Positions 20,691 to 34,113 are shown, counted from the stretch's first letter. The stretch is 64,000 nt of DNA from Cristatella mucedo (GCA_009760855.2 WPIO01000008.1:10149001-10213000); one strand, 5' to 3'. The notes: generated from the letters alone by a model not told the origin. Translations and numbers: made by a program.

Positions 20691-20720
<30 letters not shown>
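19472..20720 (+). mobile_element. L2/CR1-clade LINE, best copy (RT C-terminal half, 3' UTR, (ATT)n tail)
   Basis: The reading frame enters at about 19478 with GVPQGSVLGP and then the catalytic YADDTQLY motif, the hallmarks of a LINE reverse transcriptase. It continues to a stop at 20098-20100 caused by what looks like a 4-base CTAG duplication. Beyond it the same protein resumes in another frame (PLLADLHWLPVKQRIDFKV, later AFSSYAPKAWNSLP). The 3' UTR runs to the conserved GAGATTAAGTTCTCTGAGGG block and at least eight ATT units. The N-terminal part of RT and the endonuclease are missing (5' truncation), so it is not autonomous. Confidence 0.9.
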
Positions 20721-20721
<1 letters not shown>

Positions 20722-21134
20722 CCTAGCTCCTTCGTTCTCTCTAGACCCTGTTACTGTCGGCCAGTATTAGCTAGGCTGCCGGAAAAAAGGCTACGAGGGC
20801 CTCTGCAGCTGTGGCGGCGCGCCCGGTGGGTTATTCTTGAAATCCGAGGAGTTTCTCAATGTGGCTCCTTTACCAAATTAGCTGCAACGCTTTCTGCTTG
20901 ATCGAAGGATAGCGTGAGACATCCTTAGTCGGACCAGCATGGCCTGCCACGCTTGGATTCCTTCACATCTAGCTGAACTACAGCGACAGTTTCTGCCTTC
21001 TGGTGACCCCTGGCTCCGTACGTTCAACCTGGTGCGCTATTCTGTGACTTTAAGACTGTCGGTGAGCAGAAACGTGCTCCGCTGATGGTAGACTGGGGAG
21101 CCTACTGAGTCTTTGCCCCCCCCGTCTTAGTCTA
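20721..21134. other. No recognisable gene
   Basis: Unique-looking sequence with no supported ORF. Confidence 0.5.
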
Positions 21135-21300
21135 GGACCTAGACGACTCTAGGAGGTAACGTGCTAGCCATTCACGAACCAGGTCGTGGGTTCGAGTCCT
21201 CACGTGGGCGATCCTGTATTGCTCGCTGCAAGCGGTGGTGTTAGCCGTTGAGACTCTTCCGCCGCCAAACGAATGAGGTGGTTAAATCTGCAAACCTTCG
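21135..21300 (+). mobile_element. SINE-A copy
   Basis: B box GGTTCGAGTCC at about 21189-21199, followed by the SINE-A body (CTCGCTGCAAGCGGTGGTG, AGCCGTTGAGACTCTTCC). Confidence 0.75.
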
Positions 21301-21939
21301 CGGCTTCGTGCAGTTACAAAAATAGAGAGACACGCAAGTACATGCGCGTACCTGTGTATGCACGAATACTTAGTGATACGTATTCCGGAAAAATTGATGT
21401 TTGCGAAGCGGGTGAATAAATACTCAACAGGTGACCCACCGTCCTTGGCCTGTTTCTCGTTTAGGCGTTCGACTTACACGGTACCGTAGATAGTAGCAAC
21501 ACAGTTATATCCACTGCAAGAATTTGGCCCTGGAAGAATGCAACTTTCGGCTTCCGGACTTTTCCGATCGTTCTGTGGCAAAGTAGGGGCAAAATATTGC
21601 CGCGAAGATGCATTTACAGATGTTCTCGACTTTCTGCGACCCAGCTTGGCTCTACGTTTTTAAACAGTTACGTCCACCCTCCACAGGTCACACTATCTCA
21701 ATGTCGCTACTTGCCTCCACTAACCTTAAGTAGTCACGCGCCAGGCGATCGACCGTCTGACGTTTAGTCCCATCAAAAGGCTATCAACCAGCCAATTGCA
21801 AGCAAGCACAACGTCAAGCCTCGCCTTCGATTCTGGCCGATGGGCTTTGCCGCTAAACAGCCAGTAATCTTGTGGAGACCACGCCTTCATTACCTACACT
21901 CCTAACGCCAGAGTCAAATATCGCGACACATTCAGAACT
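21301..21939. other. No recognisable gene
   Basis: No motif, repeat or splice-framed ORF was recognised. Confidence 0.5.
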
Positions 21940-22140
21940 GGCAAAGTTTAAAAGAAAGCTAAAACCCCGTCAATTTCTCGCAGCCTTGGTAATGTGCAGT
22001 GTCTTTTAAAGCGCTTTTGAGTGCTGACATTGTGCTTGCTATCACCGGTCAATTGACACATTTCCTCCGGCATAACTGAATTGCCTGGCAAGAAATTTAG
22101 TTCTCTTAGGGTGCTGTACATAAATTTTGTTTTATAAATA
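21940..22140 (+). mobile_element. Diverged L2-like LINE 3' end
   Basis: Begins with the AAGTTTAAAAGAAAGCTAAA end of ORF2, keeps GAGTGCTGACATTGTGC, and ends with AAATTTAGTTCTCTTAGGG and a TACATAAA tail. It is clearly related to the other copies but an older subfamily. Confidence 0.6.
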
Positions 22141-22227
22141 TTGGTCTTTCTATCGGATATCGGACTCACGGTTCAGATAGTCTGACAGCAGCATAAGTCT
22201 GCAGTAAAAAAATAAATATAAAAAATA

Positions 22228-22362
22228 TAATTCATTTGTAATGCGCCCCAAGAGAACTTAATCTCTATTCAGGCGCTTCACATATGCCTCCGGGATAGAA
22301 CCCACGAACTCAGCCAGACCGTGGTCGGGGGCGAGCCACTTAATCGCTGGACCAAAGCCACA
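22228..22362 (-). mobile_element. SINE-B copy
   Basis: Minus strand: tRNA-like head near 22350-22290, then the tail GCGCCTGAATAGAGATTAAG with TTCTCTTGGGGCGC and a short AT-rich end. It is close to the 59.0-kb copy. Confidence 0.8.
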
Positions 22363-23520
22363 TTCAACGCAGCTAGTGAGCTGTCATAGTCCCAACAGCA
22401 GGTGACTCCATAACAAGCACTTCCTCAACTCAAGCAGCAGACGAGCTGCAATTACAATCAAGCGGAGATAACCTTCTAAAAAGGAGTCAGGCGCTTCGTG
22501 CAGCAGCCAGTGTGACATACCATCGAGCCTAAGGGAAAGGAGTAAGCGGCAAAGCTCTCTCATAATTAGAAGAAGCGGCCGGTGCGAGAAGAGTTGATGC
22601 AGCAATGGTCAATTGGTAAACAAATGTTCGAATAGCCGTGGCCTAATTGGCTGCGACATTGAGTGGTCAAAGCAAGAACAAATCCACTCCGTATGTGCAA
22701 TTTTGTGCGAGGAAGTCAGGGCAGAAGATAAAAGTTATACAGTCTGGATGAATTTTGCACTGCAATGAAGCGTCAAGAAATTACTGTAGCCACCAAAACG
22801 CTGTACCAGATAAAACGGTAAAACTTTTCCTGCACGCCTGGCTTCAACAGAATATGCGGCTTGCGTATTGAACCATTTCTAACGGGCGCTACGTGGTAGT
22901 GTCCGTAACTTTAAATCATAGCTGCTAACATGCGAGACTTTTCAGGAAGTTCTAAGCACCCCTGTAAGTGGCTAACATAATAAGACGGGATTGGGTTTAG
23001 TTAGTGTCAGATTCTTAAGATGAGAGGTATGCTAGATGTGGCAGTATTATGTCTCATTCATGTTTAGCTCTGTCGGTAGAGGCAAAAAGCCGAGAAAACT
23101 AAGCGGATATCACATTGAAAGTCTGCTTTCTGCCTCTTTCTCCACCGCTCTTTATGCACTGCCGAGTTTTCCACCGCTGCCTGCGATATCTGGCAAATTG
23201 AGATTGACACTGAGACGGGAAACGAGATAGACAGGCTTGCAGAATTCTACAGATTGTACGTGAGCTATTTTAAAAGTAGAAACTATCTAAGGATTTTGCA
23301 AGGAGAGTAATTTTTAGGCATTTAGCTTGTTTTTAGATCTTGCAACTACATTTCTGTTCAAGCAGTTCTAGCTCAAGAACACTACGGGAAAGTCTAGCTT
23401 GGAAAACCTGTTAGGACACTGACAGAGTTTCTACCACAAGTTGTGCATACTAAAATAACTAATTCGCTCCCAGCTTAGGTCGCTAACTCAAATGACTTTT
23501 CAACCCACTCTACTAGTTTC
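22363..23520. other. No recognisable gene
   Basis: No motif was recognised in the short ORFs. Confidence 0.5.
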
Positions 23521-23524
23521 CTCT

Positions 23525-24010
23525 ACATCTATCAGCAGCTTTGACACTAATGACCATTAGATCCTCTCCACACGTCTATGTATCATTGGTGCACTGTTAA
23601 GCTGGTTAAGGTCCTACCCCAGTCTGCGATGACCAAATGTATTTGCTAAGTGTATGCTGTTGGTCATCTGAGGAGCCCTTAAAGAATGGGCCACCTCAGT
23701 TATTGGTCGTGGAAAATCTACACTCTCCCTCTGGCCCCTGTCATCGCCAAAAACAATCATGGCTTTCATTTCTACCTGATAATGACAACCAGCTCCACCC
23801 ATTTTCGACCCTTTCTGAGCATTGCACCTCATCCGACTCTCTGTGTCACACAAAAGTTGGAAGACCTTTCCCTCAAGATCGGTTTATCTAGCATCATTCC
23901 AACGACGTCTGCCCGTAAAGAGAGTGTGCTATACCAAAAAGATTTGACATTGGGTGAGCCCATTTCCTCCAGTCATGTCGGCCTATTTTTTGCACCCTCT
24001 CGGCGGCTCT
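23525..24010 (+). mobile_element. Degenerate LINE reverse transcriptase fragment
   Basis: Starts with SSFDTNDH, then after one stop ILSTRLCIIGALLSWLRSY, the RT fingers block of L2/CR1 LINEs. It continues in shifted frames as YTLPLAPVIAKNNHGFHFY, where the 19.5-kb copy has its catalytic region; the YADD motif itself is lost. It covers an RT part upstream of the 19.5-kb fragment, and is badly frameshifted. Confidence 0.75.
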
Positions 24011-25327
24011 CTTTTGCACCTGGTACACAGTCAATACAGACTCACCCATCTAAGATGGCGGAGAAAATATCTGGTTTCCACAAGAAAGTTGGCATTTCCT
24101 TGGATCTCTACGAACGAATGGAAGCTAAAAGTCTAGTGGAGCTCTCGGGATCAATATCGCCTCGCGCTCAGGGATCTTCAAAAGACCGCGTAGCGCGTAC
24201 CTTTTTTGAACCGAATTCCCTTTGCGGCTTCCGTTTGCGTGTACGACTTTCCGTACTTGCCTTAAGTTATCCATTCGCTTGCGTGAGATCCACTTACGCG
24301 TTCGCAGGACGTAGATAGTTACGTGTTTTCAGGACTTCTATGCGCCGAAGGTACATGCAACATTATGTAGGGCTTTTTGTTCGATAGGATCTAGTGACGA
24401 TTCGCTGTAGTGACTGAAAACCAATGCAGGGGCTTATTTTTGGAATCGAACGAGATGACCAATCAACTCAAAGGCAATACCGTCCTGCAAAACTGTTGGC
24501 TAATAAAAATAGTAAGACATGTTTATCTAGGCTCGCACATGCGCGGTAGCCACCGCCGCCGTTTGGCTCTGAAAGCCACAGTGGTGGCATTTATAGCTGC
24601 TAGCAAGGTATCTCATATAACAAAGCAAGCAATAATTGATCAGCGTACAATTCACTGTGTGAAAATCAATAGAAACTCAACCGAAGGAGGCTCCTTCCGG
24701 CTCGCACGCAGCGTCGACCTTCGCGCCTCATGGGCTATACATGCAATAAATAAATAAATAAATAAAATAAATAAATACATGAATAAATTTAAGCTTCTTC
24801 CAGGGTGCGGTGCGTATTAAAGTACCCAGTAAGGTTTGGTATCCAAAAGCTGGTCTAAGCCAATTTTTAACGCACATTCACCACTTGCTAGGGAAGAGAT
24901 CCTTAAATTCACTAGTTTGGAGATGTTTTTTGATCACTGCACTTACCCATTTTCTAAGAAGCACAAAAAGCTCTATCCCAGCCAGAAAGCATGCCAGACT
25001 CACTGATGATTCACCAATCGATCGATCAGGAGACGCTTAATTCCAATAGGATTAGCCGCCGTCCGTTATTTAAGAGTATCCGCTTGGTAAGTATAACCTG
25101 AATGCAAGTTTTAGCTGTCTGCTACGGTGGATTAACCGCGACCTAGTCAATGACGGTCTAAGCTTGAACTTCCGGGGGGGGGGGGTGGGGGCGGGTTCGG
25201 GCGGTCTAGCATAATTTTTTTGTTTATTGTGAATTTAGCTCCGCTTGCATAAAAATCTTGTGTGGATCTCCCCACCTACATAAAACTATTTTCGATCCAG
25301 CACTCTAGATAGAAATCCCGACTCCGG
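24011..25327. other. No recognisable gene; (AATA)n patch
   Basis: An (AATA)n tract lies at about 24746-24775 and an 11-base poly(G) at 25175-25185. No gene is supported. Confidence 0.5.
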
Positions 25328-25386
25328 CACTGGCGACAGCCGTTAAGGCTCTTCTGCAGCTACATAAATGAGGCCATTAAACTGGA
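25328..25386 (+). mobile_element. SINE-A body fragment
   Basis: Contains GGCGACAGCCGTTAAGGCTC and TTCTGCAGCTACATAAATGA, the 3' body of SINE-A, without the tRNA head. Confidence 0.55.
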
Positions 25387-26640
25387 TTACCTTCACCTTA
25401 CTTTTTACAGGGTCTCCAGGCTAAAAGACTTGCCGATCGGCTCAAGAGGCTGGCTGGCACTGTCGACTTTAAGACGTCTCTTCGTTGTTGGGCAACCGAT
25501 TATTCTCTTAGATGAGTCTACATGGCTACTACAGCAGCTTACCTTCTGCGTGGAGGTTCCAGCACGGTATTCGGAGGAGGCTGTCATTCTTTTAGAGCCA
25601 CTAAAGAGGTTTTCGTCAGATTTTCCACCGTAAGTAATTTAGCTAGAAAGAAATTTAGTTCCTTTTGGTCAGTGTGTAAATGTCTAGTTAAGTTGATATT
25701 AGTATTCAGAGTTCATTATATGTAATATTATCCCTCTTTAGTATTCATTCAATCCTTAATATAAATAAATGCATATTGTTTAAGTTGTCAAAGGCCTGCA
25801 TGAGCATACTGTCTTTCGTAATATGCTCCGAAAACCATCGCTGACTTTCCGCACCCGCGGGTTTCCATCGTCCATCGGCTATTTTCATGGAAATGTAACG
25901 ATAATACTGAGCCAGCGTAGACAGTTTGAGATATTTTCTCCGTAGCTCAGCTAAATCCCGGACCTGCGTCTGCTAGCCGCCAGTAGCTGACCGCTTAATG
26001 ACCCGAAGTGACGTAGCTCCTCAGCACAAGTATCGGGCGCTGCTCTCCGCTTCTCAAGCTATGACTTCGGTAAAATAAGCAGTGCACAATTTCCGGTGAC
26101 ATCTAGGCGCGCCAGCCGAGCTCATGGTTCGAGCCTCGGACACTTGTGGCACTATGGACTGCACGCAGCCAAGAATGCACGGTCGCCCCCTTGAAGAAAG
26201 GAAAATTAGCGGCCTCTTCTCAGGAAGCCCAGTCTGAACGTGCGCGAGCGCGCTCAGCAGATGGCGCGCTGCTACTTCATCTTTAGCCTTGCTCAGCATC
26301 GCTGATAAAAAGAAGAACAAGTGGCTCCGCTCAGATGGCGCGCTGCTGCTTCAGCTTTAGCCTTGCTCAGCACCGCGGATAAGAAGAAAAAGTGGCTTCC
26401 ACCTCGGTAGGGAACGCCAGAAAGAAGCTGCTATTTTGCCACATTCGCTTCGTCGGACTTGGGTTGGCGGAGTCCTACGGTTCACGGAGCAGGGCACCCG
26501 AAACGAGTCTCTGAATTCCTCCGAGTCGCTCTCCACGCCAAGGTAGAAAGCGTAAAGCAACGCGCAGCGGTGTACGCTAGCTCAGCAACCGCATACAAAT
26601 CTTCGATTTGAGCGAAGTCGTAATGGTAGCTAGTCGCCGA
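25387..26640. other. No recognisable gene; 74-bp tandem pair
   Basis: A tandem duplication with a 74-bp period lies at about 26258-26405 (ATGGCGCGCTGCT at 26261 and 26335). Otherwise nothing is supported. Confidence 0.5.
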
Positions 26641-26854
26641 AATGTCAATGTCAGCTTCACGTCATCGCGCGACGTCGCGCCGCCATTCTGCGTGGACGAT
26701 TGTTTGAGACGAGTGACTCGGCAGGTGCACGCTCCGCGGCGAGCTGCGCTGCGCGCTGCTGCGAACTCTGGAGGCGCGATCCGGGGCGTGCGGCGGGCGC
26801 GCCCGCGTCGATGCGCCGGTCGTGCGGCCCGTGGCGCCGGCTCGTCGTCTCGTC

Positions 26855-26999
26855 ACTGGCCGTGCTGATAGTTCTTTAGGCTTTGCACGTGCGCCTTGAC
26901 CGTGGCGGCCAGCTGCCAGCACTGTGCGCAGAGCCCGTTCTGGCACAGCGCGTCTCTGTCGACGACGCGGTGGCAGTAGATGCGACTGCACCGCGCCCT
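26855..26999 (-). CDS. Cysteine-rich, RING-like half module (partial ORF)
   Basis: The C-terminal end of a long minus-strand ORF (27728-26853) reads RCSRIYCHRVVDRDAL, then CQNGLCAQCWQLAATV, then an amphipathic stretch and a stop. The C-x4-C-x2-C spacing equals C3 to C6 of the RING at 55.6 kb (CEHNLCRQC), with Asn in the His position. The last RING cysteine pair is absent from this exon; it could follow after a splice, but no strong donor is visible. NGLCxxCWxLAA recurs at 53.9 kb. The upstream part of the ORF is Arg/Ala/Pro-rich and may not be coding. Function unknown. Confidence 0.35.
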
Positions 27000-27381
27000 C
27001 CGGTCGCTGCCGTTCGATTCTCCTCCGCTGCGGCGGCAGTCGCCGCCACCGCCGCGCCCGTGACTGCTGCGGCCGCCGCCGCAGCTCGACGAAGGCCAAG
27101 GCCGAGCCAGCGTCTCGTCCTCTTCGCATCCAGATTCTTCACTCCTCTCGCCGATGCGGTCTCGCAATCGCTCTGCGCGCAGCGAACGAGAGCGAGCTGG
27201 CGGCGGTTTGGGCGCGCGCTGCGAGCCAGGCCGAGCGCGGCGCGAAGCCGGCAGCGGCGGGGGCGCGTTCGCGGGCGCAGCAGCGCAGCACTGCTTCGCT
27301 GCTGCGCCTCCGGTCGGTGGCGGGCGTCGCCGATGGCATCCAGCGGCGACGAGAGGGGCGCTAGCAGCCGTTAATCGCGTG

Positions 27382-27432
27382 GCTTCCTGCGACCTCGCTG
27401 CCAGCGCGAATGGCAGCGAGGTCGCAGGAAGC
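27382..27432. repeat. Perfect hairpin, 22-bp arms, 7-nt loop
   Basis: Arms 27382-27403 and 27411-27432 are exact reverse complements around the loop GCGCGAA. Confidence 0.9.
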
Positions 27433-27740
27433 GATTGCCGAGGGGGAGGGGCGGGGCTGCTGCTGCTGCTGCCGGTTGCCGGGCGGCGCGGAAGACTCAC
27501 CGGCTTCGCCGCGCTTGGATGTATCTCGGCGCCAGTCGGCCTGCGAAGTTTGTAGCGGCGTAGCGGCGTCGCTCCAGCACGCTGCGTTGCTCTACAACGT
27601 CGATTTGCCGCTCGGACAGCGGCTGTCTGGGAGCCAGGCGAAAGACGGGCGTCGGGCGCGCGAGAACCCGGCCGTGTTCGTCGCCGAGCCCGACGTACTT
27701 GTCTTACGTCTGAGAATTCTAGTCGCATTGTAAAGATGGC

Positions 27741-29019
27741 GCACGCTAGTGCATGCTAGCACAGCGCCAGGTGCAATCTGTGGTTGGGTTGGGGGGGGGT
27801 GCTTTAAGGGCACCCTTTTGGAAACGTCGAAAAAGTAGTTCGCTGGAAGTAGGCCAGGCGGCGATCGGTGCACCGGTGCGACGTGCCCCAATAGCGGAGC
27901 GTGCTCATGTCTGCTAGCAGGGAGCGCCCGCGCGCGCGTAGCGAGACGGCAAGCGGCTAGAGGCGGCATTACAATGCGATATGCTGTTAGAGCTACCAAT
28001 AGAGAACTCAGTATTAAATGCTCAGGCTATAATATGCCGCCGGCGCACCGAGGCCTGCGCAGCTCCGGACTTCGCTCCAACCGTGAGCGCTGGCTGCTCC
28101 AAGCGGCGAGAACGCCCCTAGCAAACTGGCTCGCTCGAACGAGCTTGACTCAGCCGCATAAAGTACTTCACTGACGTGGCTGTACGCTCGGGGTCGTTAT
28201 CTTGCTTCCAAATGTTACGACCCTCAAGCACAGTATTTAAGCTTTGAAACTAAACTTGAGCTTTTATTAATTATTATATATGAATTAATATATACATAAT
28301 AATAATAATATATACATACATACAATTAATATTATATATAACATAAAATTATATATAAATATATTTATTATTTATCAATTAATATATAGATTAAACTACA
28401 ATTGGCTCGACCGACGACTGCTTGAGTGAAGTAATTTGCACCTAATCTTTGTTTGGTGTCGGTGCATTGGCCTACCTAGTCGCCTGATTTGAACTCCACA
28501 GAACGACTGCGGAGCGATACTGATTTGCGGCTGGGTCGGGGTGTTTGGCCCACACACAAGTAGCCGACCTTTTCAGTAAAACTCAGGCTCTTTTGAATGT
28601 GCAATAGAAGAAGAGACAATGTAAGAAATTTGTGGCCTGCACGCCTGGCCAGATAAGCGAGGTCGTACAGAATCGCAATGGGACGACGCCAAACTAGACC
28701 CATGCATACCAACTGCAGTGTTTGGCATGCTAAAGTGTCATGGCACTGTCCTGTCATGTCATGTCATCAAAGTGTCATGGCAGAGTGTTTGGCATGCTAA
28801 AGTTATGCGCAGCCTAACTTTAGCATGCTTGGCATCGCAGAAAACCTTTGATACCCGAACGGATTCACGGTCGCAGCATCTGCGAGCCTTTGGCGAGGAT
28901 TTCGTTCGACGCCGAGTGTATCCACAGCTCAATCCCTTGTTGCCCACAGCAACCGCTGGCTATCGATAGATGCGAGGGCTCGTCTGCCGGTACGTAATCG
29001 AAGCAGCTAAATCTGCCAG
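27741..29019. other. No recognisable gene; AT-rich block and small inverted repeat
   Basis: AT-rich sequence lies at about 28255-28395. Copies of TTTGGCATGCTAAAGT occur at about 28723 and 28789, and an inverted copy follows: 14-bp arms 28792-28805 and 28815-28828 around a 9-nt loop. Confidence 0.55.
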
Positions 29020-29192
29020 CCTTCCTCGCTTTCTCGGCAGCGCGTGCCGCCGCTCCGAGACGAAGTCTAAATCGGCGGCAGCGAACGCGCCGAGAAACGC
29101 GCCGCGCTCTCCTCTCGCGGTCGTATAATTCGACTGGGTTCGAGCCGGTGCGGCGCTGGCCTGCTGCTGCTGAGATCGCCGCCGGCTCGATT

Positions 29193-29266
<74 letters not shown>

Positions 29267-29267
29267 C
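29193..29267. repeat. (GGC)n trinucleotide tract, about 25 units
   Basis: Uninterrupted run of about 75 bases. It reads as poly-Ala, poly-Arg, poly-Gly or poly-Pro depending on frame, so the surrounding ORFs are not evidence of genes. Confidence 0.95.
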
Positions 29268-29576
29268 GAGCATCGCGCCTACTCCGACGATCCTCGGCGA
29301 GGTAGGAGGGGGCGGGGCACGTTCGCAGAGCGACGCGGGGTCGCCGGACCTGATGGCATTCGAGCGTGCGAGCTAAGCGATGAAATGGCGCTAAAGCCGA
29401 CAGCTGGCTCATCAAGCAATGACCTCGATGCCGCGAATGCAGCCTCAAAGCCGGCAGCGTCCCTGGTTGGTTATCGGCGCGGGCGTCACTCGGGCCCGCG
29501 GGGTGAGGCCCGCGCCGACCTGCCGACCTGCGAGAGCGGCATGCACTGCGAGAACAGCATGCCGTGCGAAATGTAA

Positions 29577-29623
29577 GCCAATTTCGCGGCGGCGGCAGAG
29601 AAGGCCGCCGCCGCGAAATTGGC
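29577..29623. repeat. Perfect hairpin, 20-bp arms, 7-nt loop
   Basis: Arms 29577-29596 and 29604-29623 are exact reverse complements around the loop AGAGAAG. Confidence 0.9.
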
Positions 29624-30566
29624 AGCAAGAAGCTGCCGAACACCTCCGCCGGCGCGGGGCCGTGTTGCCGCATGAAGGGAGCGAGTATGATGGCAGTTTC
29701 GCAGGAGCGGCACTATCTGGGCAGATCTACATTTCGCCACGCACACCACCAAGCGGGCGCCTAATTGGAGGCCGCTTACGGCCGCGAATTGATAGCGTAA
29801 GGGCAGCCCACGCGCGCGCCGCTGCCCTGACGGTGCCGCGCGCCGGCTGTAGCTGGCCGCTTATTCGCGAAGCCGCTGTCGTCGTCAGGCCGCTGGCGCG
29901 ACTCTCCAAAATGGCGCCGCAGAACGAAACGACCATTTCCGGAACGACTCTGCAGCGGTAACGAGAGACGCCGAGATCGCTCAGCCGAAGCGAATTCGAC
30001 CGAAGAGCACTGCATTTCCATGCGACTCGTCGGCGGCGCCGCCGTTTTCTACCCCGCCTGACCTCTGCGGGCCCTTCTGTCTCGCGCGCGCGACGCTGGC
30101 TGGGTGGCTGGCCGGAAATTCTTTACTTTCGTAGCCGCCCACGCGCGCGCTCGGCTTTCGCGTCGAGCCTGAGAGGCCCTCTCATCATCAGCCTCCTCAT
30201 CGTCCGGCTCCGTTGTCGCCCGGTCAGTCCTAGCGCGGCAGCTTGCTCGGCCCGCCCGCCTCGCCGCCGGAAGAGCGCTTTCGCGTCGGATCCGCACGCT
30301 CGCATCGCGCTTCCTTGTAAGCTCACTTCGCCGGCAGCGCTTGCGGACGGTCGCGAGCAGCTCGCGCCCACCTGTCACCTCACCCGCCGCCGTACGAAGG
30401 ACGAGCAGTGGAGAATTTTGATGCTCACGCGCACGCGCGGCACGCCGGCCCTGTCGCTCGCCCGCGGCGGTCGCGGCCGCAGGTTTGTCGAGCGATCGCT
30501 GTCCGTCCGCTTCGCGGCGGTGAGCTCCGCAGAGAGCCCCGTAACCCAGCTCTCACGCACTGAGCC

Positions 30567-30602
30567 GGCGGGCGGGCGGGCGGGCGGGCGGGCGGGCGGG
30601 CG
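30567..30602. repeat. (GGGC)n tract
   Basis: About eight GGGC units in the CpG island; G-quadruplex-prone. Confidence 0.85.
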
Positions 30603-31119
30603 CGTTTCCGAGCTGCGAGCGCACGGTGAATGTGCGGGTACTCCCGCCTACATTCCAGCCGGCATTACGATTACGCTGTCTTGCGATGGCCAGAGCGAGC
30701 GGCGGCGCGAACTCGGAAACGAGGAACTCTTTGGAGCGCTAAGTGTCGCGTTGACGTGTCGCGCGATCAAATCGACCAATGAGCGAATGAAAAAATGCGC
30801 CTGGTGAATGCGCACGTGAAAGCAACTTCGCTGTATCGGCATGTCCCAACGGCAGCTAAACAGCTGGCTGATAAGGCCAAGGTCGGGCTCCGAGCCTTAG
30901 CGAGCCGTCGCGGGGCACGTAGAAACTGCAAGCTTGAATTCATGCTCGTCAGAGGCGCTCGCGAGCTAGAGGCGGTGGGCGGTTCAGCCGTCACTGCAGT
31001 CTCACACACGGCAGGTTGAGGGGCTGGGTCTAAAAAGGAACGAAACAGTCAGCGAGTAGTAACGAATAGCGTAACGACGCAGGAAAGAGAGGAAAGGGAA
31101 AGATGAAGAGTGAGAGAAA

Positions 31120-32224
<1,105 letters not shown>

Positions 32225-32576
32225 CTCTAGCGTGGGAAAGATCGCGAAAGCTGCCTGGATATTCAAAGAAGAAAAGATGGAGCCGGTGAATGTATTGTTG
32301 ATCGCGTCGCTGTTCGTGACTAGCTTCTTAGCCTTCGTCTGGGAGAAACAACGAGCAGTTGAACTTTTGCTATCAGCCACGGTCTAATATTGCGGGACAA
32401 AGGCTCCCCTGAAGAAATATCCCTAAGAAAGAATATGCTTTGTTATAAAGTTCTGCTCGGAAGCAGTGATATCAAAAATGGATTTCTGTTCACATCAGTG
32501 CAAGAATCAATGTATGTTTTTATCCAAATTCCGCTAGCTTGTACCTAGAAGTAGAAAATGCGAACCGTAATAGTTC

Positions 32577-32712
32577 ATGAGGTTAGGTGCTCGCTCTTCA
32601 CGAGCGAGGTTGCGGGTTCGAATCCTGCAGTAGGCAATCAATTATTACCAACTGCAAGCGGTGGCTGTAGCCGTTTAGGATTTTTTTCGCTACAAGGATT
32701 CGGCTTTTAAAT
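32577..32712 (+). mobile_element. SINE-A copy
   Basis: B box GGTTCGAATCC at 32615-32625, then the SINE-A body (CCAACTGCAAGCGGTGGCTG, AGCCGTTTAGGAT). Confidence 0.8.
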
Positions 32713-32764
32713 AATCTATTATTATTATTACATTGGGTGATTACTTGATCCGTTTTCTGAGGTT

Positions 32765-32836
32765 CCAACGCCTAGAAAGAGATTAAGTTCTCTGAGGGCG
32801 CTTTATCAAGTGCAATATTATTATTATTATTATTAA
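32765..32836 (+). mobile_element. L2-like LINE terminal block with (ATT)n tail
   Basis: Only the last part is kept: ACGCCTAGAAAGAGATTAAG, TTCTCTGAGGGCGC, TTTATCAAGTGCAAT and about six ATT units. A (TTA)n run at 32717-32730 lies just upstream. Confidence 0.75.
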
Positions 32837-34011
32837 TAGCGTTGCGTTTACAACTCTGTCTATAAAGTAGAGAGATGTGACCGTAGCTATATATATATAT
32901 AGAGCTAGAGATGTACGAATATGAGGTTTTTCGTACAATAATGATTTTAGCAGTCGCTTTTAGTGCCACCCACATTACAATTTTCGGGCGGGGGGCGACT
33001 CAGCCGCGGAAGCTTTTGGCGGAGACTGGAGATAGCTTCCTCCGGAAGTGAGCAGGCAGGGTCTTCGACGGAAGTTAGTTTTTGGGGGGAGGCTAGGCGG
33101 TTGAAGGACCAGACACTTGAACCCACTAGAGGCAGTCAGTCATTGAGGGTAGCGCGCCCACTTGGAGGCTGACCACTTCGCAGGCGCACCCTCTCTGGCG
33201 TGGCAGCACCTTCGCAACCCCGTAAGGTAGTCAGCCCATTACTCATCTTTGCCCATTGCTACCTCGTTTCGTGCCCCTCGGAGAGACCGGACATCGGACA
33301 TCTGTCCGATGTCCGGCCGGCTGGTTGCAGTCGCTGGCTGTACTCTAGGCCAGCCGGCGCGCCGCCGCAGCTGCTGGTACTTGTCAGCTGCTTGACATCG
33401 GCGTGGCGCCGAGTAGCCTCTCAGAAATAGAAAGAGAACATGAAATAAAAATAGAACGTGAAATAGAACGAAGGCGGCTCGGATGATGACAGGTCTCTTC
33501 AGCCAGTTAGAGGTGCTTTATTCAGCCACCGCCGCTCCCGCTGCCAGCGTCGCTGCGCTTTAGAGCTGCCAGGCACGCCGGCGGCGTGCCAGAGCGAGAG
33601 GCGACCGGAGCAAAGTCGACGTGCAGCAGTGGCCGCGCGGCCGCCGCCGAATCTATCCACTCGGATCTCGGAGCGGGCGCGTCTCAGCGCGATGGCGGAG
33701 GCGACTTTGCCGTCGTACACTGCTGGTTTTGCCGGCATCGCTGAGCCATCGCTGCGTCACTGACTTGCTTTGTTGCCGGAAAAGGCGCTTGGTGAGCGAG
33801 AGAACAGATGAGGGTGGAAGTCGCTGCGCACGCATATGCACATGCACGCCAGGTTAAGCAAACTCTCGATGGTCAGGGCTGACTGATGCGATGGCCTGTC
33901 TTTCGAGGTTAAGCGCCTATACAGACTGTCTCCTCCTTTTAATCTGTCTACCCCTCTCTTTCACTCTCGCTCGCTCTCTGACCCCACCCTTTCCACTCTT
34001 TATCTCATCCC

Positions 34012-34013
<2 letters not shown>
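32837..34013. other. No clear gene; 14-bp palindrome
   Basis: GC-rich segments with a perfect inverted repeat (arms 33287-33300 and 33303-33316, loop TC). No supported exon. Confidence 0.5.
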
Positions 34014-34054
<41 letters not shown>

Positions 34055-34066
34055 ATATATATATAT

Positions 34067-34113
<47 letters not shown>

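Larger units (their letters stand above)
26641..27740. other. CpG-rich island 1
   Basis: Dense in CG dinucleotides, unlike the flanking DNA. Such unmethylated-looking islands usually mark promoters and first exons. Contains the cysteine module at 26855-26999 and a perfect hairpin at 27382-27432. Confidence 0.6.
29020..31010. other. CpG-rich island 2 (broad)
   Basis: About 2 kb of CG-dense sequence containing a (GGC)n tract, a perfect hairpin and a (GGGC)n tract. ORFs are open in many frames on both strands, typical of GC-rich DNA. No motif or splice-supported exon was recognised. Confidence 0.5.

Noticed and set aside
26853-27728. Whole 291-codon ORF as a gene
   Set aside because: Only the last 50 residues or so have a distinctive motif. 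The rest is Arg/Ala/Pro-rich in CG-dense DNA with other frames open.
29148-29576. Poly-Ala/Arg/Gly ORFs around the GGC tract
   Set aside because: Frame-independent products of (GGC)n.
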